Source: Candidatus Hydrogenedentota bacterium (GTDB lineage Bacteria; Hydrogenedentota; Hydrogenedentia; Hydrogenedentales; SCBR16-9). From it: 6,858 nt of DNA. Made by a program: the position numbers and the translations under genes. The stretch is taken from positions 1 through 6,858 of the forward strand of contig SKJD01000327.1 of the NCBI GenBank assembly GCA_007116095.1. Reading direction: 5' to 3'. Shown piece after piece: positions 1 through 5,187 of the stretch; positions within the stretch are counted from its first letter, which is position 1; every line of letters begins with the position of its first letter. A model generated the notes under the pieces. The model saw nothing but the letters and a program-made list of their open reading frames with translations. It ran no database searches and was not told the DNA's origin.

Positions 1-1319
1 AACACACGGGTCAGACCGTTGTTAACCACTGCGTTGTTGTCGAACATACCGCTACGTGCGAAGAAGTGGGCATAACCGGCACGGAAGACCAAGTCTTCGG
101 TGTAGTGGTAGTCGGCATTGATGCCAACTTCGTAGCCCAAGCTGTCGCCCGCGCGCTGCTGACGGAACCAACGACGGGTGATGAGCTCATCATCAACCTG
201 GAAGTAAGAACCAACCAGGGCCAGCTCCAGGCTCTCGGTCGGCATGATGCTCAGGCCGAGGTTGTAGATGAGCACGTTGGTCAGGTCACGATCCCAGTTG
301 TCCAGGAACTTGCTGTACTCTTTGTTCGAGAACAGACGGTTGAAGGACAGATCGGTGTCGCCACCACGCAGACCGAAGAGGCCCCAACGACGGTTGCTGT
401 TCGCGGGATCACTACCACCGAAGTAGGCGAAACCGGCATGGACGCGCGGGTTCATCTGCATGTCAAAGGTGTAACCCAATTCCAGATTCAGAGCCCATTC
501 ACCATAGTCAAAGTTCTGCGTACGGAAAAGGTTTACACGAGGACGGTCGATTTCACCCCATTGATACGCTGCTTCGGCTTCGAAGTCGAACGCACCAACG
601 GTGCCAGCTCCGCGGAGGCCAATGGTGTGGATGTCAACATCCAGGACGTTGTTGATGCCGGCGAAAGGCAGCTGTCCGGGATTGTCATCCCGCACCCAGA
701 TCCAGTAGGCATCCAACGCGATGTCTTCGAGTCCCAGGTAGGAACCGTAGATGGCGTACATGTCGGTGTCATCGTCAAAGATGTCACCGGCGCGCTCGTT
801 CAGCTTGGCCCAGATGGCGTCCAAGGTGAACATGTCCGCTTCCGAACCGTAGGTCAGGCGGATAGCGTCGAAGGACAGCCCGGTGGGGAAGGCGTTGGCG
901 TCGTTGACGCCCACCAACCACTGGCTACCCAGCGCGATTTCCTGACGACCGATACGGGCGCGGAGCGGTACGCCCCACATCTCACTGGCTTCGATATAGG
1001 CCTGATACAGGGCCACATCACCATTGCCGCGAAAATCCAGACCCGTTACATAGTCCGAGCGAAAGTCTTCGCCCCAGGCATTGTAGTGGTCGAATTCGAA
1101 GAAGGTGGTGACTTCATCGGTGAAATCAGCTTTGATGTTCAGGCGGGTGCGCTGCTCAACCCAGGAAACGTTGGGAACCATGCTGGCGCCGTCGCCATCG
1201 AGGTAGTTACCACGAATGGTCAACTGACCACCGATTTCCACGTTCTGCAATTCAGCATAGGCGCCTGCGCTCAGACCGAGCATCAACGCTGCTGTCAGTA
1301 GATATTTAAGTGAACGCAT
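1..1319 (-). CDS. Alginate-export-like outer-membrane porin (3' end cut by window edge)
   Basis: Reading from ATG at 1319 gives 439 uninterrupted residues, and the frame is still open at base 1. The N-terminus (MRSLKYLLTAALMLGLSAGAYA, then ELQ) is a classic Sec signal peptide: a basic start, a hydrophobic core and a likely cleavage after AYA around residue 22. The mature part is rich in Asp, Gly, Asn and aromatics. It shows alternating beta-strand patterns such as EIGGQLTIRGNY, RLNIKADF and VTTFFEFDHYNAW, then RARIGRQEIALGSQWLVG and, near the visible end, LVFRAGYAHFFARSG. These fit the alginate export / AlgE-like porin family (PF13372), in which GRQ and a late GYAHFF-like strand recur. Few residues should be missing at the C-terminus. 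Expected role: passive uptake or export of a solute across the outer membrane. The substrate is unknown, and 'alginate' should not be taken literally. An SD-like AAAGGGAG lies 10 nt upstream of the start. The nearest upstream gene on this strand is pepF, 601 bases away. The family call is confident; the substrate is not. Confidence 0.87.
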   Translation of the reverse strand, partial: MRSLKYLLTAALMLGLSAGAYAELQNVEIGGQLTIRGNYLDGDGASMVPNVSWVEQRTRLNIKADFTDEVTTFFEFDHYNAWGEDFRSDYVTGLDFRGNGDVALYQAYIEASEMWGVPLRARIGRQEIALGSQWLVGVNDANAFPTGLSFDAIRLTYGSEADMFTLDAIWAKLNERAGDIFDDDTDMYAIYGSYLGLEDIALDAYWIWVRDDNPGQLPFAGINNVLDVDIHTIGLRGAGTVGAFDFEAEAAYQWGEIDRPRVNLFRTQNFDYGEWALNLELGYTFDMQMNPRVHAGFAYFGGSDPANSNRRWGLFGLRGGDTDLSFNRLFSNKEYSKFLDNWDRDLTNVLIYNLGLSIMPTESLELALVGSYFQVDDELITRRWFRQQRAGDSLGYEVGINADYHYTEDLVFRAGYAHFFARSGMFDNNAVVNNGLTRV

Positions 1320-1329
1320 TTTGCGTTAT

Positions 1330-1337
1330 CTCCCTTT
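1330..1337 (-). promoter_or_regulatory. Ribosome binding site of the porin gene
   Basis: The minus strand reads AAAGGGAG, ending 10 nt before ATG 1319. The match is good and supports this start, from which a complete signal peptide is read. Confidence 0.6.
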
Positions 1338-1404
1338 GGTTTTTTCATTCCATAGTACCTAATCACCCAATGTGACAAAGTACACACACAGGATGCACAC
1401 CCCT

Positions 1405-1441
1405 CACGGTGCGCCACCGTGTTGCACACGTCGCCGTGTGC
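1405..1441 (-). promoter_or_regulatory. Two adjacent perfect hairpins upstream of the porin gene
   Basis: On the plus strand CACGGT (1405-1410) pairs with ACCGTG (1416-1421) across a 5-base loop. Two bases later GCACACG (1424-1430) pairs with CGTGTGC (1435-1441) across a 4-base loop. Neither is followed by a T-run on either strand, so they do not look like intrinsic terminators. A nearby GCACAC (1395-1400) could compete for GTGTGC (1436-1441), so alternative folds exist. They lie about 85-120 nt upstream of the porin start codon. Confidence 0.5.
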
Positions 1442-1615
1442 TATATCGGAACATCATCTTTCAAGCTTGACCCATGGAGGATGGTCTCTTTGAGCCCTTG
1501 CATCCCTCCTTTCGCCTCCAAATTCAGAATCAAACTCGATGGAGTTGTCTTGTGAACCACATTCCATGACACACCACAACAAGCAGTGCGCCAGCAGATG
1601 CAATTGTCCTGCAGA

Positions 1616-1679
1616 CAAGTACGACAGGCCCGCTAAACTTTCCTGTTAAAAGAAAGCATGCGGGCTAAAACTGTCCTTG
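1616..1679 (-). promoter_or_regulatory. Extended interrupted stem-loop in the porin leader
   Basis: Four nested complementary segments are visible: CAAG 1616-1619 with CTTG 1676-1679, GACAG 1623-1627 with CTGTC 1671-1675, GCCCGC 1628-1633 with GCGGGC 1660-1665, and CTTTC 1638-1642 with GAAAG 1652-1656. Together they give 20 base pairs with small internal loops and a 9-base apical loop. An alternative outer closing pair is ACAAGT 1615-1620 with ACTTGT 1685-1690. No T-tract follows on either strand. An RNA structural element is the most likely reading, but its function is not identifiable. Confidence 0.45.
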
Positions 1680-1777
1680 ATTAAACTTGTAATAATTGGG
1701 GGGATGTATAGATATCCCCATTGCCCTTGCAAGCACAGCGTCCTAAAGAGGATGCTCTTTTGTACTTGACTAACCGG

Positions 1778-1806
1778 ATTCTAACAGAATAAGACTGCCT
1801 TGTCAA
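1778..1806 (-). promoter_or_regulatory. Near-consensus sigma70-type promoter reading toward the porin
   Basis: On the minus strand TTGACA (1806-1801) is a perfect -35 box. It is followed by a 17-bp spacer and TAGAAT (1783-1778), a 5/6 match to TATAAT. The predicted start of transcription is near A1771. Upstream, 1809-1865 is strikingly A/T-rich and includes runs of A on the minus strand, positioned as an UP element would be. The porin is the first gene downstream, about 450 bases away. Promoter quality suggests strong, possibly constitutive, expression. In a phylum with unknown promoter preferences this remains a prediction. Confidence 0.55.
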
Positions 1807-1920
1807 GCAATATCCAAAAGATAAATTTATTTTTTTAACGGTATATTTTGCGGTTTTATTTTTGGGCATTCCATATCTGGTAGTAAATAGCCCCAAAAGC
1901 ATCCATGCCGCCAACGGCCG

Positions 1921-3732
1921 CTACATCAACGTCTCCAGCTCCTCCACCAGGCTGCGGAATCGCTGCATGGCGCCACGCACGGCATCCGGCTGTTCCAAAT
2001 CGACCCCGGCGTCGCGTAACAGGTCCAACGGATATTTCGAGGACCCGCTTTTCAGAAAGTCCAGATAGCGCTCACAGGCTCCCGTTTCCCCCTGTAAAAC
2101 CTTCTGCGCCAAAACAATGGCCGCCGAAAGTCCTGTAGCATACTTATAGACATAGAAAGCCCGGTAGAAATGGGGAATGCGCAGTCCTTCCAAATCCAGC
2201 GTCTCGTCAATCGTGAAATCTTCCCCAAAGTACTGCTCAAGGAGCTTGCGATAGACCCCACGCAATACATCAATGGTCAGCGGCTGACCAGTTTCCGCGA
2301 TCGTGTGGATGACCCTTTCATAAGTCGCAAACATGGTCTGCCGGATGATCGTTCCCCTGATCTCGTCAATTTCCCGATTGATGAGCTGAATCTTTTCCTT
2401 TTTCGTCGTGGCGCGTTCCAGCAGGTAGTGGCTCAAAAGCTGCTCATTGAACGTGGAGGCGACTTCCGCAACGAAAATCGTGTAGTGACTATATTGGTAA
2501 GGCTGATGGTTAGCGCTGTAGTGTGTGTGCATGGAGTGCCCGGCCTCATGCGCCAGGGTAAACATGCTGTCCTGCACATCGGACTTGTAATTCATCATGA
2601 TATAGGGCGGCGTACCGTAGGCCCCGTAGGAAAAAGCCCCGCTGCGCTTGCCCTTGTTCTCGTAGCGGTCCACCCAGCGCGCTTCCAGCAGGCCTTTGCG
2701 CAACACATCAACATATTCATCGCCCAAGGGCGCCAATGCTTCACAAATAGTGCCTACCGCCTGGTCATAGGGAATATCCACTCGGGCCGACTTCTGTAAG
2801 GGGGTATACATGTCAAAAGCGCGGATATCCTTGCATCGCAGTGCCTTCTTCCGCAACGCGACATAACGATAATGCGCATCCAGGTTCTCTTCGACCGTCT
2901 CCAGCAGGGCATCATACACCGACTCCGGCACCTTGTCGGAAAAGAGGGCGGCCTCCAACGCCGAATCATAATTCCGCACGCGGGCCTGGTACACGTCCTG
3001 CAGGACGGATCCACTCAGCGTGGCCGCCAGGGTATTCTTATGCGCCTCATACTGCCGGTAGAATTGCTCAAAAGCCTTCTTGCGCACCGCGCGTTTGGGT
3101 GACTCCAACAGGCTGCGGAACGAACTCTGGGTCAGTGCGACTTCTTCCCCATCTTCATTGCGCACCGCGCCAAAGTCGAGATCGGCGTCGTTCAATTGAC
3201 CGAAGACATTCGAGGGGGTCTGCGCCACTTCACCCTGCATCGCCAACAGCCGCTCTTCCTGTTCCGAGAGAATATGCGGCTTGAAGCGCAGCAGCTTCTC
3301 TAATTGAATGCGGTAGGGAGCCAGTTTCTTGTTGCCCAGAAACTTTTGCATGGTATCATCCGGAATGGCCTGGATTTCCGGAGCCACGAAGCTGCTGTAT
3401 TCTCCAGCCTGCGTCGCCAAATAGGTAAAGCGCGCCACCATCCCCTGGTAGGTGCTGTTGGCGACATCTTCGGTGGATTTCAAGAAAGCGTAAATACCCA
3501 ACTGCTCGAGTTTCTTGCTGAATTCCGCCTCGAATTCCAGCACCTTACACAGCATGGCGGCCGAGCGTCCCAATTTGTTCCGGTATTTTTCAATTACCTT
3601 GACTTCCGAGAGCAGTTCCTTATAGGCCGTCTCCCAGGCGTTGTCATCCGGGAAGACCCGGGTCAAATCCCAGGTATCTTCTGTCTCGACTTCACTGCGC
3701 AATGGTAATTTTTTGCTTTTATGCTCGGCCAT
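1921..3732 (-). CDS. pepF: M3-family oligoendopeptidase F (zinc metallopeptidase)
   Basis: This encodes a 603-residue cytoplasmic zinc endopeptidase that cleaves short peptides, normally in peptide turnover. The length matches PepF (about 600 residues). The zinc site is complete: H395-E396-A-G-H399 (in LAHEAGHSMH) and the third ligand E423 in FVAEVASTFNE. The C-terminal HFYRAFYVYKYATGLSAA segment is the conserved Tyr-rich substrate-contacting region of the M3B group. The N-terminal half, ending near the LRSEV..TWDLTRVFPDD start and the LESPKRAVRKKAF segment, is the helical domain typical of oligoendopeptidase F. No signal peptide is present. I start at ATG 3732 (MAEHKSKKLPLRS) because GGAGGGAG lies 8 nt upstream. 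A TTG six codons earlier, at 3750, would overlap that ribosome site. The gene stands alone on this strand, is divergent from the DUF6807 gene, and has no clear intrinsic terminator downstream. Confidence 0.95.
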   Translation of the reverse strand: MAEHKSKKLPLRSEVETEDTWDLTRVFPDDNAWETAYKELLSEVKVIEKYRNKLGRSAAMLCKVLEFEAEFSKKLEQLGIYAFLKSTEDVANSTYQGMVARFTYLATQAGEYSSFVAPEIQAIPDDTMQKFLGNKKLAPYRIQLEKLLRFKPHILSEQEERLLAMQGEVAQTPSNVFGQLNDADLDFGAVRNEDGEEVALTQSSFRSLLESPKRAVRKKAFEQFYRQYEAHKNTLAATLSGSVLQDVYQARVRNYDSALEAALFSDKVPESVYDALLETVEENLDAHYRYVALRKKALRCKDIRAFDMYTPLQKSARVDIPYDQAVGTICEALAPLGDEYVDVLRKGLLEARWVDRYENKGKRSGAFSYGAYGTPPYIMMNYKSDVQDSMFTLAHEAGHSMHTHYSANHQPYQYSHYTIFVAEVASTFNEQLLSHYLLERATTKKEKIQLINREIDEIRGTIIRQTMFATYERVIHTIAETGQPLTIDVLRGVYRKLLEQYFGEDFTIDETLDLEGLRIPHFYRAFYVYKYATGLSAAIVLAQKVLQGETGACERYLDFLKSGSSKYPLDLLRDAGVDLEQPDAVRGAMQRFRSLVEELETLM

Positions 3733-3740
3733 GTAGGTGA

Positions 3741-3748
3741 CTCCCTCC
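3741..3748 (-). promoter_or_regulatory. Ribosome binding site that fixes the pepF start
   Basis: The minus strand reads GGAGGGAG, 8 nt before ATG 3732. It overlaps the in-frame TTG at 3748-3750, so that upstream TTG is unlikely to be the start. Confidence 0.75.
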
Positions 3749-3803
3749 AACTTGGTGTCTTGGCAATTCCCTGGAAATGCATTCCGGTACAGTTCCAGCG
3801 CCT

Positions 3804-3833
3804 AGTATAGCGTAGCTCCGCGCCACAGGCCAA
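3804..3833 (-). promoter_or_regulatory. Probable pepF promoter
   Basis: On the minus strand TTGGCC (3833-3828, 4/6 to TTGACA), an 18-bp spacer and TATACT (3809-3804, 5/6 to TATAAT) would start transcription near 3797. That gives a leader of about 65 nt ahead of pepF. Confidence 0.4.
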
Positions 3834-3861
3834 ACCGCACAGATACCCCGTTTATTCAGAT

Positions 3862-3890
3862 TGGACAATACCTAATCGGCATGCTAAACT
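3862..3890 (+). promoter_or_regulatory. Probable promoter of the DUF6807-phosphatase pair
   Basis: TGGACA (3862-3867, 5/6), a 17-bp spacer and TAAACT (3885-3890, 4/6) predict a start near 3897, about 57 nt before the GTG. An imperfect dyad, GATTGG (3859-3864) with CCTAATC (3871-3877), overlaps the -35 box and could be an operator. That part is speculative. Confidence 0.4.
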
Positions 3891-3938
3891 ATCAACTGTG
3901 GAGGAAGTAGTGTGTCTGTAAGGGGTTAGCGCAAGCGC

Positions 3939-3944
3939 GGAGAG
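3939..3944 (+). promoter_or_regulatory. Ribosome binding site supporting a GTG start
   Basis: GGAGAG ends 9 nt before GTG 3954. It supports the non-ATG start, since an in-frame stop at 3927-3929 leaves no earlier choice. Confidence 0.55.
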
Positions 3945-3953
3945 AAGACACAG

Positions 3954-5129
3954 GTGGCCGACACATATACCATATCCGTTTATGCCGGCAAACATCGCCG
4001 GGTACAATGCCCGGTATTCCTGACATTACCGAAATCATTGAATCCAGGCCCCGGGGATCAGTTGCAACTTTGCAAAGCTGGATCCCGAATGTCTATCCCC
4101 TGCCAAATCGAACGCAGAGGCCCCCAGAAGATACTGCACTGGCTGCTCCCCCGCCTCCGCGCCGAAGAAACCGTCCAGTACGAGCTGCGCATCCACAAAG
4201 CGCCGGAACCCACCCCGAGCGTGCAATTCGAGCACGACCGTGACCAGGCGCAAATCCACTGCGCCATCCAGGGCAAGCTGTTCACCACCTACCATTATGG
4301 GGATGCTTGGGCGCGTCCTTTTTTATATCCCGTCATCGGCCCCCATGGCCTGGAAGTCACCCGCGGCTGGCCAGTCAACGATCAGATTCCCGGAGAGACG
4401 ACGGATCACCCACATCACAAGTCAATCTGGGTAGCCCATGGCGAATGCAATACGGTCGACAACTGGAGTGAAGAACCGGGCCATGGCGTGCAGCGCCACC
4501 AGGAACTTCGAAAACTCCAGTCCGGACCCGTATTCGGGCAACTTCAGACCAAAATTCACTGGCGCCACCCTTCCGGCAGGAAACAATTTGAGGAAATACG
4601 GGATATAGTGGTATATGACCTGCCCGGTGGCGAGCGGTTGATGGACTTTACCATCACTTTCCACATGTCCGAAGGTTCGGTTACTTTCAGAGACACCAAG
4701 GAAGGTGGTCTGCTTTCAGTACGGGTTGCAACCCCACTTGACGGCGACAAGGGCGGGCAGATCAGTAATGGGTATGGCGGGGTATCGGAGGCGGAGACCT
4801 GGGGTAAAAAAGCGCCTTGGTGTGACTATAGCGGAGAAATTGACGGGCATCCCCTGGGCATCGCCTTGCTTGATCACGAGGATAACCCCCGCTATCCAAC
4901 CGAATGGCACGTGCGTGACTATGGCCTGATGACGGCCAACTGCTTCGGCTGGCGGCATTTTCGTCCCCACAGCAACGAACGTGGCGACATGACCTTCAAG
5001 AAAGGCGCACGCCAAAGCTGGCGCTACCGCATGTTTATCCATCAGGGAAATGCCATCAGGGCCAACATCGCTGACCGATTTTTTGACTTCATTGCACCAC
5101 CGAAACCGGAAATAAGCCCCGGAGCATGA
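3954..5129 (+). CDS. DUF6807 (PF14100, 'PmoA-like') family protein
   Basis: This is a 391-residue protein without a signal peptide or membrane segment, so it is probably cytoplasmic. Residues about 1-85 form a beta-rich N-terminal part. The family signature follows: D151-H-P-H-H155-K-S-I-W and then VAHGECN (H162), a GGLLSVRVATPL strand near 250, W283-GKKAPWCDYSG, and GIALLDHEDNPR leading to W318-HVRDYG. These His/Asp/Trp clusters are hallmarks of PF14100. Databases call the family 'methane oxygenase PmoA', but this protein is soluble and lacks the membrane helices of particulate methane monooxygenase, so that name should not be transferred. The biochemical activity is not established to my knowledge; family members are common beside carbohydrate genes in PVC-type bacteria. 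The start is GTG 3954 with GGAGAG 9 nt upstream (3939-3944); a stop at 3927-3929 rules out earlier starts. The next gene follows on the same strand 58 bases later. Confidence 0.9.
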   Translation: MADTYTISVYAGKHRRVQCPVFLTLPKSLNPGPGDQLQLCKAGSRMSIPCQIERRGPQKILHWLLPRLRAEETVQYELRIHKAPEPTPSVQFEHDRDQAQIHCAIQGKLFTTYHYGDAWARPFLYPVIGPHGLEVTRGWPVNDQIPGETTDHPHHKSIWVAHGECNTVDNWSEEPGHGVQRHQELRKLQSGPVFGQLQTKIHWRHPSGRKQFEEIRDIVVYDLPGGERLMDFTITFHMSEGSVTFRDTKEGGLLSVRVATPLDGDKGGQISNGYGGVSEAETWGKKAPWCDYSGEIDGHPLGIALLDHEDNPRYPTEWHVRDYGLMTANCFGWRHFRPHSNERGDMTFKKGARQSWRYRMFIHQGNAIRANIADRFFDFIAPPKPEISPGA

Positions 5130-5177
5130 CAACATCAGGGCATCAAGCTACGGGCCGGGTTTCGAGACTTATTCGTA

Positions 5178-5184
5178 TAAGGAG
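5178..5184 (+). promoter_or_regulatory. Strong SD match with short spacing before ATG 5188
   Basis: TAAGGAG is a 7-base match to the anti-SD sequence but sits only 3 nt before ATG 5188, which is closer than usual. The competing start ATG 5323 has GAGAGG (5313-5318) 4 nt upstream. The overlapping TATAAG (5176-5181) could instead be a -10 box, but no -35 box is visible at the right distance. Confidence 0.4.
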
Positions 5185-5187
5185 TAT

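Larger units (their letters stand above)
1320..1771 (-). promoter_or_regulatory. Predicted long structured 5' leader of the porin mRNA
   Basis: If transcription begins about 7 nt after the -10 box at 1778-1783, the porin mRNA has a leader of about 450 nt with no convincing gene. Visible stem-loops are AAAGAG/CTCTTT (1745-1760), GGGGAT/ATCCCC (1700-1719), a multi-segment stem (1616-1679), AACTC/GAGTT (1533-1546), a 7-bp stem (1424-1441) and a 6-bp stem (1405-1421). I do not recognise a known riboswitch core. The region could be a regulatory leader, could encode a separate small RNA, or could be an ordinary intergenic region with chance hairpins. A second, closer promoter (TTGTCA 1373-1378, 15-bp spacer, TACTAT 1352-1357) is also possible and would bypass the leader, but its spacer is short. 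Confidence 0.4.

Noticed and set aside
66..1301. A 411-residue open frame on the plus strand
   Set aside because: It lies antisense to the porin. The minus frame has a signal peptide, a ribosome site and beta-barrel patterning, while the plus frame has no recognisable domain and looks like a codon-bias shadow.
1386..1397. CsrA/RsmA-like site (ACACAGGATGCA) on the plus strand
   Set aside because: It would lie on the RNA antisense to both flanking genes, and no plus-strand transcript is supported there.
1454..1567. A 37-codon minus-strand frame (starting MECGSQDNS) in the porin leader
   Set aside because: There is no ribosome site before its ATG, no recognisable motif, and it is short enough to be chance.
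1858..1899. Possible pepF terminator (TTTTGGGC with GCCCCAAAA)
   Set aside because: The stem is short with a bulge and a loop of about 25 bases, and no T-run follows on the minus strand.
2170..2799. A 209-residue plus-strand frame
   Set aside because: It lies within pepF on the opposite strand. The pepF frame here encodes the zinc site and conserved M3 segments.
3954..5129. Particulate methane monooxygenase subunit PmoA
   Set aside because: The protein is soluble-looking with a DUF6807 signature and no transmembrane helices. The shared name is a database label, not homology to the membrane methane oxidase.
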